From Gillisia hiemivivida (GTDB taxonomy: Bacteria; Bacteroidota; Bacteroidia; Flavobacteriales; Flavobacteriaceae): DNA of 64,000 bases. The position numbers and the translations under genes were made by a program. This document shows, piece by piece, positions 54,784-63,955 of the stretch. The stretch lies in the NCBI RefSeq assembly GCF_007997295.1, contig NZ_VORY01000020.1, forward strand, positions 1-64,000, given 5' to 3'. The notes below the pieces were generated by a model that saw only the letters and a program-made list of their open reading frames with translations, was not told the origin of the DNA and did no database searches. Each line of letters opens with the position of its first letter. The stretch's first letter is position 1.

Positions 54784-56154
54784 TTAGTCGCAATCTTGAC
54801 ATACTGGTTGCACATCAAGTACTGGATCTTGATAATCTGGATGACCTCCAAAATCTGGGAACACACAGAATAATACTTCATGCCCCCCCCCATTAGGACC
54901 AGCCTGAAAAATATTGGCGCTATTCTCAAAACCGCTTTGAGAAACAACAGCACTTTGTCCATCATATTGAACTACTAAAGCTGCATTATTATCATGGTTT
55001 TGTTGAGTCAAAGCATAGTTATTGTTACCAAACTGATAAGTGTTCAGTTTGTTTCCATTCCCATCTTGATCTGAATCTACCGTATTGCGATCTCCATCTT
55101 GAAGCTGATAGGCTTTATTGTTTTTACCATTCTGAACTAAATCTGCATCGTTTAAAATCCCATTCTGTTCTTGGTTGGCATAATTTTTACCATGACCACT
55201 ATTATCCATAGTTTGAGTAATATCCGCTTCATTGGCATTTCCTCTTTGAAATTGTCTAGCTCTGTTTTGGGAATCACTATCTCCATTATATTGCTTAATA
55301 GTAGCTTCTTGATTAATTCCCTCTTGATCCTGAGATGCATAAGCATTATTTGACACATGACCAGTTGGCCCTTGTTCTATGATTGCTGTATTACCATGGT
55401 TTGCCCAGTCTACGGTAGAGAATTGTTTTTGAACTGCAATATTATTATCTCCAACCTGAGTAGTATATGCCTCATTTCCGGCACCACGACCATCCTGATC
55501 TACCCAAGATGCATTGGTATTACCATGTTGCACTACCTTAGCCGTTTGCCCTTCATCAGCCCCTCCACTACTCATTGGTGCATCAGTTGAAGTTTGTCTA
55601 ATCTGGGCCTGATTATGGTTCCCATCCTGATCTGTCCAGGCATCATTATTATCATTTGTTTGTATGGTTTTTGCCGAGTTATCATCCCCATCCTGTGCAA
55701 TATAACCGATATTTCCTGTTCCAAGAGTTTCATTTGGCCCATGAACATCCCCTTGTTCAATCCTCGCTTTGTTATCAGAGCTACTATCGTCGGTCTGACC
55801 TTGATCTACCCTAGCATTATTATCAAAAGACTTCTGTTGTATAGCACCTTCATTTTCGGTACCAAGTTGTCTTACTTCTCCTGCATTTCCTGCTCCAGTC
55901 GAACCAGAGTTTTGATCAATTTCAGCTTCATTCATACCATGACCTGTACCATCACCCTGAGTAGTTTTCGCTGAGTTGAAATAACCAATTTGTTTAATTT
56001 TTAATAATTGACCGTGTCCTGTCTGATTTGCGTCTGCCGCGTTAGCCCCTGCTGGCGCCAAAGGGTTTGGTGTTACCTGAGTTGGAAGAGGAGTTTGCCC
56101 GAACATCATTGCCCCACAAAACATGGCAGCAATACTTAAAATTACATTTTTCAT
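54784..56154 (-). CDS. csgA: Major curlin subunit (CsgA-like)
   Basis: A 456-residue exported protein (signal ending MMFGQ), far longer than E. coli CsgA (151). About 15 curlin-type units follow residue 40, each with NxAxxxQ strand pairs (NEAYTTQVGDNNIAVQKQ; NNKAYQLQDGDRNTVDSDQ). It should be secreted through CsgG and self-assemble into extracellular amyloid fibres. The C-terminal 28 residues differ: no repeat, with three cysteines and many aspartates and prolines. A G9 tract (54883-54891) lies at the junction with this tail. First gene of the operon. Confidence 0.92.
   Translation of the reverse strand: MKNVILSIAAMFCGAMMFGQTPLPTQVTPNPLAPAGANAADANQTGHGQLLKIKQIGYFNSAKTTQGDGTGHGMNEAEIDQNSGSTGAGNAGEVRQLGTENEGAIQQKSFDNNARVDQGQTDDSSSDNKARIEQGDVHGPNETLGTGNIGYIAQDGDDNSAKTIQTNDNNDAWTDQDGNHNQAQIRQTSTDAPMSSGGADEGQTAKVVQHGNTNASWVDQDGRGAGNEAYTTQVGDNNIAVQKQFSTVDWANHGNTAIIEQGPTGHVSNNAYASQDQEGINQEATIKQYNGDSDSQNRARQFQRGNANEADITQTMDNSGHGKNYANQEQNGILNDADLVQNGKNNKAYQLQDGDRNTVDSDQDGNGNKLNTYQFGNNNYALTQQNHDNNAALVVQYDGQSAVVSQSGFENSANIFQAGPNGGGHEVLFCVFPDFGGHPDYQDPVLDVQPVCQDCD
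54883..54891 (-). repeat. G9 homopolymer inside csgA
   Basis: Nine consecutive G on the coding strand encode three glycines between the curlin repeats and the Cys-rich tail. It is the longest G/C run I noticed in this AT-rich window. Confidence 0.9.
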
Positions 56155-56822
56155 AATACTTAAATTTGATTGTTAATATTAATTGAACTTAAATTATGAG
56201 TGCTTTAATTTTAAGCACGTCATAAACATTAAAAATAATTTGTGGGGAAAATGTGTAGGGATTATTGGTGGGGTAAGTAATAAGTGGAAATAGTAATTAG
56301 TTATAAAAATCTACAACTCATACTATCTAGTAAAAATTCAACTCAACTCCTTCAACACTTAAATTTCTTAACAGTTTTTGAGCAACCGTTGTGGAAAATT
56401 GTTAATTTGAAAGAACATCGTTAAAATTCAGATTTGCAAATTCTGAAAATACTATAAATCCGTTTTTTTCGAAATAAACACGAAATAGTTAATAATATGC
56501 ATCATTATCTATGTTCGACAATACAAATATGCATTATATATATATATTTAACAAATTTTAGCAAATGTCTATTTAAAAAATTTTGCTATTTGTAAGAATT
56601 ATCTTAAGGGGTATTCCCCTTTTGTGTTATTTTTTTAACGTAAAGTGTTAATGAACAATTAAGACTACAAATAATCGAAGCGTTAATGTTTTGTTAAAAA
56701 TTTAATTATGATCAATTTATAATGCGTAAACTATAAAGGGTTCTTTTTATTATAACATTTGAAATAAAGGATTGAATATTTTATAATTTCCTAAAGCTGA
56801 ATAACATATAATTTTGAATAAG
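56155..56822 (-). promoter_or_regulatory. Long gene-free region upstream of csgA
   Basis: About 670 AT-rich bases with no credible gene, between csgA and the glnN terminator. Two palindromes stand out: an imperfect 21-base one at 56427-56447 (TTCAGA ... TCTGAA around TTTGCAAA) and AAGGGG-TATT-CCCCTT at 56606-56621. Either could bind a regulator of curli genes. No exact TAnnTTTG promoter was located on the minus strand. Confidence 0.45.
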
Positions 56823-56852
56823 AAAACCCACATCCTTTGATGTGGGTTTTAT
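56823..56852 (-). terminator. glnN terminator
   Basis: AAAACCCACATC/GATGTGGGTTTT hairpin with a CTTT loop, 21 bases beyond the glnN stop. Confidence 0.88.
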
Positions 56853-56872
56853 AAAAATGTATTGACTTATAT

Positions 56873-59059
56873 CTATCTAGTAAATAAAAGCTCTCTGTAT
56901 TTTGTTAAAGGCCAAGTCTCATCGTCTACCAACAACTCTAGCTTATCACAGTGATATCTTATTTCTTCAAAAAACGGTTTTACTTCATCGCAGTAAGCAA
57001 CGGCTCTTTTCTCTGCATCTTCAATAATATTTGCTTTTTTACGAGCATCTACCATTTTGTTTATATCGGCATTAATATGCTCAATATGCCCAGAGATTGC
57101 TTCAATAATTCCTATTTGTTCTTTAGAATGCTTCTTGAAATCTTTCTCGAAAATCTCTTTTAATCCACGAACATTTTCAATTAATACATTTTGATATCTA
57201 ATAGCTGTTGGAATTACGTGATTCCTAGCAATATCGCCCAAAATTCTCCCTTCAATTTGAATTCTCATGGAGTAATCTTCCAATTCAATTTCATAACGAG
57301 CTTCTACTTCTCGCTTGTTCATTACTTTCATCTCCTTGTACAAATCGATAGTCTGCTTAGAAACTTTCGCTCTTAAAGCTAAAGGAGTAGTTTTGTTGTT
57401 ACTTAAACCACGTTTTTTCGCTTCTTGCTGCCATGCTTCTCCATATCCATCCCCTTCAAATCTGATTTTCTTAGATTTTTTAATGTAGTCTCTTAATACG
57501 TTAAAGATTGCATCGTCCTTCTTCATCTTCTTGTCCTTCACCAATGCATCTACACTTTTCTTAAATTCCTTAAGTTGCTTTGCTACTATGGTATTTAAAA
57601 CAGTCATAGGATTTGCACAGTTTGCTGTAGAACCTACCGCTCTAAACTCAAATTTGTTACCTGTAAAGGCAAAAGGAGAAGTTCTGTTTCTATCGGTATT
57701 GTCTAACAAAATTTCAGGAATCTTACCAACAACGTTTAATTTAAGGTCAGTTTTTTCCTGTGGAGATAATTTCCCATCGGTAACTTTCTCTAGCTCATTT
57801 AAAACTTCTGTTAATTGAGTTCCAATAAATGCTGAAATAATTGCTGGTGGCGCTTCGTTAGCTCCTAATCTATGATCGTTAGAAGCACTTGCAATAGTAG
57901 CTCTTAACAATTCTTCATGATCATGAACCGCTTTTATGGTATTTACAAAAAATGCTAAAAACTGAAGGTTTTTCATTGGAGTACTTCCTGGGCTCAACAA
58001 GTTAATTCCAGTGTCTGTACTTAAAGACCAGTTATTATGTTTTCCACTTCCGTTGATTCCCGCAAATGGTTTTTCATGAAAAAGCACTTTAAAATTATGT
58101 CTTTCTCCAACTCTATCCATAACATCCATAAGCAATGAATTATGGTCTACAGCAAGGTTAGCTTCTTCAAAGATAGGAGCTAATTCAAACTGATTTGGAG
58201 CAACCTCGTTATGTCTTGTTTTTACCGGGATACCCAATAACATACATTCTATTTCCAGATCCCTCATATAAGCCAAGGCTCTGCTAGGAATAGATCCAAA
58301 ATAATGATCATCCAATTGCTGTCCTTTTGCGGGAGAATGTCCTAACAAAGTTCTTCCAGAAAGTTGTAGATCTGGTCTAGATGCGTATAAAGCTGAATCT
58401 ATTAAGAAATACTCTTGCTCCCATCCAAGGGTCGCAATTACTTTAGTTACATTTTTATCGAAATATTTGCACACTGCAGTTGCAGCAGAATCTACCGATT
58501 GTAAAGCTCTTAAAAGAGGCGTTTTAAAATCTAATGCTTCTCCCGTGTAAGAAACATAAACTGTGGGGATACATAAGGTAGTTCCATAAATAAATGCAGG
58601 TGAAGTAGGATCCCAGGCGGTATAACCTCTGGCTTCGAAAGTGTTTCTAATTCCTCCATGAGGAAAACTAGAAGCATCTGGCTCTTGCTGTACTAATTGA
58701 GTTCCTCCAAATTTTTCTATTGCAAGTCCGTCGCCTATAGTTTCAAAAAAAGCATCGTGCTTTTCTGCCGTAGCACCAGTTAATGGTTGAAACCAGTGTG
58801 TATAATGGGTAACTCCTTTAGAAATTGCCCATTCTTTCATTCCAGTAGAAATATGATCTGCAACACCTCTACTTATTTTGGTTCCTTTAAGTGTTGCATC
58901 TTTAACACTCTGATAAGCTTCCTTTGTAAGGAATTGCCTCATCACTGTCTCGTTAAATACATTTCTTCCAAAAAGTTCAGATCTACGATCGGTCTCGTCT
59001 ATCTTAACTGGTTTTCTGTTTAAAGTTTCTTTTAAAGCCTGAAATCTTAAAATCGCCAT
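56873..59059 (-). CDS. glnN: Type III glutamine synthetase
   Basis: A 728-residue GSIII enzyme, which forms glutamine from glutamate and ammonia with ATP. The length and segments FGRNVFNETVMRQFL, HWFQPLTGATAEKHDAF, the central VKTRHNEVAPNQFELAPIFE and HEKPFAGINGSGKHNNWS identify GSIII rather than the about 470-residue GSI. It is usually the main glutamine synthetase in Bacteroidota. It is monocistronic with its own terminator; no PII gene is adjacent. Confidence 0.95.
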   Translation of the reverse strand: MAILRFQALKETLNRKPVKIDETDRRSELFGRNVFNETVMRQFLTKEAYQSVKDATLKGTKISRGVADHISTGMKEWAISKGVTHYTHWFQPLTGATAEKHDAFFETIGDGLAIEKFGGTQLVQQEPDASSFPHGGIRNTFEARGYTAWDPTSPAFIYGTTLCIPTVYVSYTGEALDFKTPLLRALQSVDSAATAVCKYFDKNVTKVIATLGWEQEYFLIDSALYASRPDLQLSGRTLLGHSPAKGQQLDDHYFGSIPSRALAYMRDLEIECMLLGIPVKTRHNEVAPNQFELAPIFEEANLAVDHNSLLMDVMDRVGERHNFKVLFHEKPFAGINGSGKHNNWSLSTDTGINLLSPGSTPMKNLQFLAFFVNTIKAVHDHEELLRATIASASNDHRLGANEAPPAIISAFIGTQLTEVLNELEKVTDGKLSPQEKTDLKLNVVGKIPEILLDNTDRNRTSPFAFTGNKFEFRAVGSTANCANPMTVLNTIVAKQLKEFKKSVDALVKDKKMKKDDAIFNVLRDYIKKSKKIRFEGDGYGEAWQQEAKKRGLSNNKTTPLALRAKVSKQTIDLYKEMKVMNKREVEARYEIELEDYSMRIQIEGRILGDIARNHVIPTAIRYQNVLIENVRGLKEIFEKDFKKHSKEQIGIIEAISGHIEHINADINKMVDARKKANIIEDAEKRAVAYCDEVKPFFEEIRYHCDKLELLVDDETWPLTKYRELLFTR

Positions 59060-59168
59060 ATTGAGTTATTTTTTTAAATACCTCGGCAAAAATACATTTT
59101 TATAGAATACACCCCCTAAATTTTAGGGTCAAAAAACATAAATTTAACTTATATTAATATTTCACCCC

Positions 59169-60116
59169 TTATTTATTCACAAAAGCCAATCCAATAAATA
59201 TAACGTAAGAAACAAAAAGAATAATTCCTTTATATCTGGAGATCCTTAATTTTACTGGTAGAAAAGCTAAGGGAATCAACACAAAAGAAAAGCCGATCAT
59301 CCAAAATATGTCGTTTGTTAGTAATTCTTCAGATTTTAAATAAATAGGCTGAATAAGTGCAGTGATCCCTAAAACCGAAGCAATATTAAATATATTAGAT
59401 CCCACCAGATTTCCAAGGGAGATCGCTTTTTCTTGCTTTAATGCCGCAATAACTGAAGCAGCCAATTCTGGAACGCTGGTTCCTATTGCAATTATACTCA
59501 CTGAAATAACACGTTCACTCACACCTATCCTTTGTGCCAAATCTACAGCGCCACTTACCAAAAATTCCGATCCTGCATAAAGTGCAACTCCACCAATTAA
59601 CAGCCATATTATGATCTTGACCCCGGAGGCAACCTTTAAAGCATCGTCTACACCCTCCACTATTATTCTATTTTTCCTAGCATGCTGAATCAAAAACAGC
59701 ACATATATAATAATCCCGATAAACAATGCAGCACCCTCTAATCTAGATATATTTCCGCCTGTATAAAGAAAGAAATACATTGCAAAAGAGAAGAACATCA
59801 TTATTGGCCAATTAAACTTATAGAAATCCTTGTCTATTATTAAAGGAGAAATAATTGCCGTAATTCCCAACACCAATCCAATATTTGCAATATTAGACCC
59901 TATTACATTTCCCAAAGCAATATCCGAGTAACCACTTAATGCCGCTTGCAAACTCACCAATAATTCTGGTAACGAGGTGGCAAAAGAAACCACTGTTAAC
60001 CCAATGATCATCTTAGATATATTGAATTTAAAGGAAATTGCAACCGATGATCTCACCAAAAACTCCCCTCCCACAACCAATAAAACAAAGCCAATTAATA
60101 TGTAAAGTATACTCAT
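59169..60116 (-). CDS. Calcium/sodium antiporter (YrbG/CaCA family)
   Basis: A 315-residue membrane protein with 10 segments in two inverted halves. Each half carries the alpha-repeat: SFATSLPELLVSLQAA with GNVIGSNIANIGLVLG, and AIGTSVPELAASVIAAL with GNLVGSNIFNIASVLG. These motifs bind Ca2+ and Na+. The length matches YrbG. It exchanges Ca2+ for Na+ across the inner membrane; the direction is not readable. Monocistronic. Confidence 0.94.
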   Translation of the reverse strand: MSILYILIGFVLLVVGGEFLVRSSVAISFKFNISKMIIGLTVVSFATSLPELLVSLQAALSGYSDIALGNVIGSNIANIGLVLGITAIISPLIIDKDFYKFNWPIMMFFSFAMYFFLYTGGNISRLEGAALFIGIIIYVLFLIQHARKNRIIVEGVDDALKVASGVKIIIWLLIGGVALYAGSEFLVSGAVDLAQRIGVSERVISVSIIAIGTSVPELAASVIAALKQEKAISLGNLVGSNIFNIASVLGITALIQPIYLKSEELLTNDIFWMIGFSFVLIPLAFLPVKLRISRYKGIILFVSYVIFIGLAFVNK

Positions 60117-60193
60117 CTAATTTATTTTAATGCGAAGATAAAAAAAGTTACGCTTGAAGCATAAATTCATTTTTAAACTATAAAATTAGGTTC

Positions 60194-60213
60194 ATAACTA
60201 TTTTTGTAGTTAT
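60194..60213 (+). promoter_or_regulatory. Probable BlaI-type operator overlapping the promoter
   Basis: ATAACTA-TTTTTG-TAGTTAT, 7-base inverted arms. The right half reads TGTAGT as in the BlaI/MecI operator core (TACAnnTGTA). It directly overlaps the -7 candidate TATATTTG (60211-60218). Confidence 0.6.
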
Positions 60214-60246
60214 ATTTGAAAGCAGTTAAATTATAAATCAGAAATA

Positions 60247-60609
60247 ATGGAGAAACTCACAAATAAGGAAGAAGAGATCATGCACATTTTGTGGAATTTA
60301 GAGAAAGCCTTCGTAAAAGAGGTACAGGCAGAATTAACGGAAGAGAATTTACATTACAACACTGTTTCTACTATAATAAGAAATCTTGAAGAAAAAGGCT
60401 TTGTATCTCATAAAGCCTTTGGAAAAACCCATCAATATTATCCTGCTGTTAGTAAGGAAACCTACCGGAAGCAATTTATGAATACGGCCACCAAAAAATT
60501 CTTCGACAATTCATATAAAAGCATGGTTTCATTTTTTGCCAAGGAAGAAAAGATCTCTGCTGAAGAGTTGAGGGAGATCTTAGATATTATAGAAAAAAGA
60601 AAAAAATAA
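60247..60609 (+). CDS. BlaI/MecI/CopY-family repressor
   Basis: A 120-residue winged-helix repressor: MEKLTNKEEEIMHILWNLEK, VKEVQAELTEENLHYNTVST with the recognition helix TIIRNLEEKGFV, and a C-terminal dimerisation region. In the classic system the repressor is inactivated when the partner M56 membrane protein senses a signal. The stop overlaps the M56 start by one base (TAATG). The inverted repeat in its promoter suggests autoregulation. What it responds to here is unknown. Confidence 0.93.
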   Translation: MEKLTNKEEEIMHILWNLEKAFVKEVQAELTEENLHYNTVSTIIRNLEEKGFVSHKAFGKTHQYYPAVSKETYRKQFMNTATKKFFDNSYKSMVSFFAKEEKISAEELREILDIIEKRKK

Positions 60610-62945
60610 TGGAAAGTTTATTAATCTACCTATTAAAGAGTGCAGGACTGCTAAGTATTTTTTACGTTGTCTATATCCTACTATTAAAAAATGATACTTC
60701 ATTTACTGCCAATAGAAAGTTTTTAATTGGAGGGATTTTAGCCTCGCTGATTCTACCAGCCGTATATTTTACAAAAATGGTGCTTATAAATGCACCCAAT
60801 ATCGCTTATACTGAAGGAGTCATTCTTTCTGAACTCAATACTATTCCAGAAACAGCTATAGAAACTAACTGGTGGCAGATATTTGGTCTTATTTACCTTT
60901 TAATAAGTGCCATTTTCTTAATTCAATTAGCTTTTAGAGTAGCTCTTTTGGTTAAGATGATAAACAAAAATAAAAGTATAAAACAAGGAAAATATACTGT
61001 AATTGAAACTTCCAACATTTCCGGTCCATTTTCCTTTTTCAATTATATTTTTATAAATCCTAAGGATATAAATGAGGATGATCTTCAGCTGATGCTAACT
61101 CATGAAAAGGTGCATGCCAGCCAATGCCATTCTGTGGATATATTGTTATCTCATCTTATTACCGTAGTTCTTTGGTTTAACCCAATAAGCTGGTTTTATA
61201 AAAAGATCATAGAGCAAAATCTGGAGTTTATTGCCGACCATGAAACGGCACAAGCTTCAGAATGCATACAACACTATCAGCATGTGCTGGTAAAAGTATC
61301 CACAAACAATAATCAACCTGCTTTAGTCAACCATTTTTATCAATCCTTTATCAAAAAAAGAATACTTATGTTAAACAAGAAAAACTCCTCCTCTAGAAAT
61401 GCTTGGAAATATCAATTAATCTTACCATTAATAGCAATTTTCATTATGTCTTTTAATGTAAAGACAACTACTAAATATATTGAAAGTAACTATTCTAAAA
61501 TCACAGAACCAATTGTTCAACAAGAATCCTTATCTGTGACAGTCGTTAATACGGCTACTAATGAAAGCTTAGAAAAATTTAAATCAATTTTCCTGAAATG
61601 GGATGTGGAATTATATTTTAATAATATTGAATATTCCTCAAATGGAAAAACAATCACAGCTATTGAAGTAAAATTCAAAAATTTAAATACTGGAGAAACA
61701 GGTGTTTTAAATAGAAATGATTCTAATGGAATTGAACCTTTCGAAATTTATGTGATTAAAAATGGAAAGACAGGATTTAGAGATATCTCCCCTGAAGAAA
61801 ATATTCACAAAAATGATACTTCTCTACTAAAAGAAATTGGTGAAAACCCTATTTATATTATTAATAATAAAGAATATTCTACCTCAGATTTAGATGGAAA
61901 AACAATTGCCACCAAAAATAGAATAGATGTCCTAAAACGAAAAGACGCTTTAAAGAAGTTTGGATCTAAAGCTAGCGATGGGGTAATAATCGTAGCTGAA
62001 GGAAAAATTATAGATGATTTTAAAGAAGAACTAGAGCGCATCGATAAAGAGAACCCGGAAGTTGAGATGAACTTTATAGAAATTAAAGAAAACTCCAAAC
62101 CGGTACTAATACATTTAAGGGCCAGCAAATCAAAATCCTCCAAAAAAGTTGGAGAAGCTGGAAAACCATGGAAAATAGGTTCCAAAGTTAGTGTTGCATC
62201 AGTAGAGTTCGAAACTAATACTCCCTCAGAAAATTCCGAACAAATTACTGCTGCTAAAGCTCAAGGAAATCCACTAATTTTTATCGATGGAAAGATGCAA
62301 AAAGTAAGCATAAATATTAAAGATATAGATCCTAATGAGATAGCTCGCATTAGTTTGGTATCGGGAGAAGATCCTGTAAAAATTTATGGCAAAAAAGCAA
62401 AAGACGGATTGGTTTTAATTACCTCAAAAAAAGCCGGGAACAAAATGTCAAGATATGTGGCGGGACAGGGAGTACAGGTATATAATATGGATAAGTTTTC
62501 CAAAAACGACAACTCTAAATGGGCAGAACGAGCTATAGGGAAACGAGATTATTATCCCATAGGAAATATCTCAAGCTCGACCACAATAATTAATAGGAAA
62601 GATTCAATTGTAAATACCCGTACTTCTAATGGCAATAAAATTACCATAATTTCCAACGATTCGGTAAGCAACAGAAAAAACTATAAGATGGTAAAACTGG
62701 ACAGTGTCATTAACATTAATGCTTCCAATATTCCAAATTCTAAAAGCTTTTATATCAGGTCTGGTGATAAACGCCCACTCATAATTATAGATGGTATAAT
62801 AAAAGAAGAAAGCTTTGATCTTGATGAAATAAGTGCTTCTGCTATTGAAAGCATGAATGTTCTAAAGGATCAGAGCGCAATAAAAAAATATGGAAAAAAG
62901 GCAGAAAATGGGGTTATAGAAGTAATCTTAAAGGAAAAGAAATAG
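60609..62945 (+). CDS. M56-family membrane metallopeptidase (BlaR1-like) with plug-like repeats
   Basis: A 778-residue membrane protein: four membrane segments in about the first 300 residues, with the M56 zinc site HEKVH (165-169) and NLEFIADHE as the downstream ligand region. Instead of the penicillin-binding domain of BlaR1 it has a long extracytoplasmic C-terminus. This contains three copies of a motif like VLK..A.KKYG.KA..GVI.V (near 61940, 62370 and 62890), resembling the plug region of TonB-dependent receptors. It forms a translationally coupled pair with the upstream repressor. Confidence 0.9.
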   Translation: MESLLIYLLKSAGLLSIFYVVYILLLKNDTSFTANRKFLIGGILASLILPAVYFTKMVLINAPNIAYTEGVILSELNTIPETAIETNWWQIFGLIYLLISAIFLIQLAFRVALLVKMINKNKSIKQGKYTVIETSNISGPFSFFNYIFINPKDINEDDLQLMLTHEKVHASQCHSVDILLSHLITVVLWFNPISWFYKKIIEQNLEFIADHETAQASECIQHYQHVLVKVSTNNNQPALVNHFYQSFIKKRILMLNKKNSSSRNAWKYQLILPLIAIFIMSFNVKTTTKYIESNYSKITEPIVQQESLSVTVVNTATNESLEKFKSIFLKWDVELYFNNIEYSSNGKTITAIEVKFKNLNTGETGVLNRNDSNGIEPFEIYVIKNGKTGFRDISPEENIHKNDTSLLKEIGENPIYIINNKEYSTSDLDGKTIATKNRIDVLKRKDALKKFGSKASDGVIIVAEGKIIDDFKEELERIDKENPEVEMNFIEIKENSKPVLIHLRASKSKSSKKVGEAGKPWKIGSKVSVASVEFETNTPSENSEQITAAKAQGNPLIFIDGKMQKVSINIKDIDPNEIARISLVSGEDPVKIYGKKAKDGLVLITSKKAGNKMSRYVAGQGVQVYNMDKFSKNDNSKWAERAIGKRDYYPIGNISSSTTIINRKDSIVNTRTSNGNKITIISNDSVSNRKNYKMVKLDSVININASNIPNSKSFYIRSGDKRPLIIIDGIIKEESFDLDEISASAIESMNVLKDQSAIKKYGKKAENGVIEVILKEKK

Positions 62946-62986
62946 AATTCAACTTCTAACTATCTTAGGTAAATAATTGATATAAT

Positions 62987-63532
62987 ATGCAATCTCAAAA
63001 TTTAAAAGATCTAAAATATCCAATCGGAAAATTCGTTAAACCCGAAACTATTTCCGAAGGAGATATAAAAACCTGGGTCACAGATATTGAACAATTTCCG
63101 AATAGATTGAATAAATTGGTGCCTTACCTTTCTGCAAGTGAGTTAAATTATAGATACAGGCCTGACGGCTGGACCATAAAGCAAGTAGTGCATCACTGTG
63201 CCGATAGCCACATGAATAGTTTTATAAGATTTAAATTATGCCTTACTGAAGAACTTCCAACCATTAAACCTTTTAATGACAGTAAATGGGCGGAATTACC
63301 AGATGCTACTGAGGCAGATATATCCACTTCTTTAAAGCTTATTGAAGGTTTGCATGCAAGATGGACTGTGCTATTAAAATCTTTGGATGCATCAGATCTT
63401 AGCAAACAATATATTCATCCCGATAAAGCGCAGCCTTTATCCCTTTCAGACAGTATTGCATTATATGCTTGGCATTGCAATCATCATTTAGCCCATATTA
63501 AGCAAGCCTTGGAAAATAATAAAGAAGATTAA
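62987..63532 (+). CDS. YfiT-like DinB-family metal-dependent protein
   Basis: A 181-residue protein of the YfiT/DinB four-helix group. YPIGKF near the start, RPDGWTIKQVVHHCADSHMN, RFKLCLTEELPTIKPFNDSK with WAELPDA, and YAWHCNHHLAHI contain the three histidines that bind a metal ion. Relatives were annotated as metal hydrolases and some are bacillithiol or thiol transferases; the substrate is not known here. It starts 41 bases after the M56 gene and may belong to that transcript. Confidence 0.92.
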   Translation: MQSQNLKDLKYPIGKFVKPETISEGDIKTWVTDIEQFPNRLNKLVPYLSASELNYRYRPDGWTIKQVVHHCADSHMNSFIRFKLCLTEELPTIKPFNDSKWAELPDATEADISTSLKLIEGLHARWTVLLKSLDASDLSKQYIHPDKAQPLSLSDSIALYAWHCNHHLAHIKQALENNKED

Positions 63533-63687
63533 GTAATTCCTTAAATTGAAGTCGAGATCTCTTTTGAAGGTATTGAAAGCAATATGTTTCGTTTTCACTA
63601 AAGATTGAAATTTTTAAGAGTTTATAGCTTCATCAACCCTCAATTATCTGATTTTAAATATCTTTGGAGAAAACCAACCGACCTTCT

Positions 63688-63840
63688 ATGAAAAATCACT
63701 TTTTTAAAACACTGTCTAAAATCAATCAAAAGGTATTGCCTAGTTATACCAAAAAACGCTTAGATCTCCAGAAAGCCAGTAAAATACAATTGGCAGTATT
63801 TGGGTGGAAGCTTTGGGTAACTAAAAAGGCACTGGATTAA
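63688..63840 (+). CDS. Small basic conserved protein
   Basis: A 50-residue protein (MKNHFFKTLSKINQKVLPSY at the start, ending AVFGWKLWVTKKALD). It is basic and probably amphipathic-helical. I recall a similar small protein in many flavobacterial genomes, sometimes labelled SsrA-binding protein, a name unsupported by the sequence. TATCTTTG at 63659-63666 matches the -7 promoter element, 22 bases before the ATG. Function unknown. Confidence 0.6.
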   Translation: MKNHFFKTLSKINQKVLPSYTKKRLDLQKASKIQLAVFGWKLWVTKKALD

Positions 63841-63955
63841 ATCACGAAGTTCGAGGCAAGCCACCAAAGGAAAGTCTCTATGGTTCGGTTGAAAATTTTT
63901 TAAAAAATTCATAGCAGAGCCACGTGCAAGTAGCCTTTCAATGAGGGATTAATAT
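63841..63955 (+). repeat. Mosaic palindromic repeat, copy 6 (decayed)
   Basis: Keeps GTTCGAGGCAAGCC, a middle AAAATTTTTTAAAAAATTCA and the terminal TTTCAATGAGGGATTAAT, but the rest has diverged. It follows directly on the stop of the small basic protein gene. Confidence 0.6.

Noticed and set aside
55152-55974. Several frames opposite or beside csgA (both strands)
   Set aside because: They are shadows of the repetitive curlin codons (Asn/Gln/Gly) in other frames.
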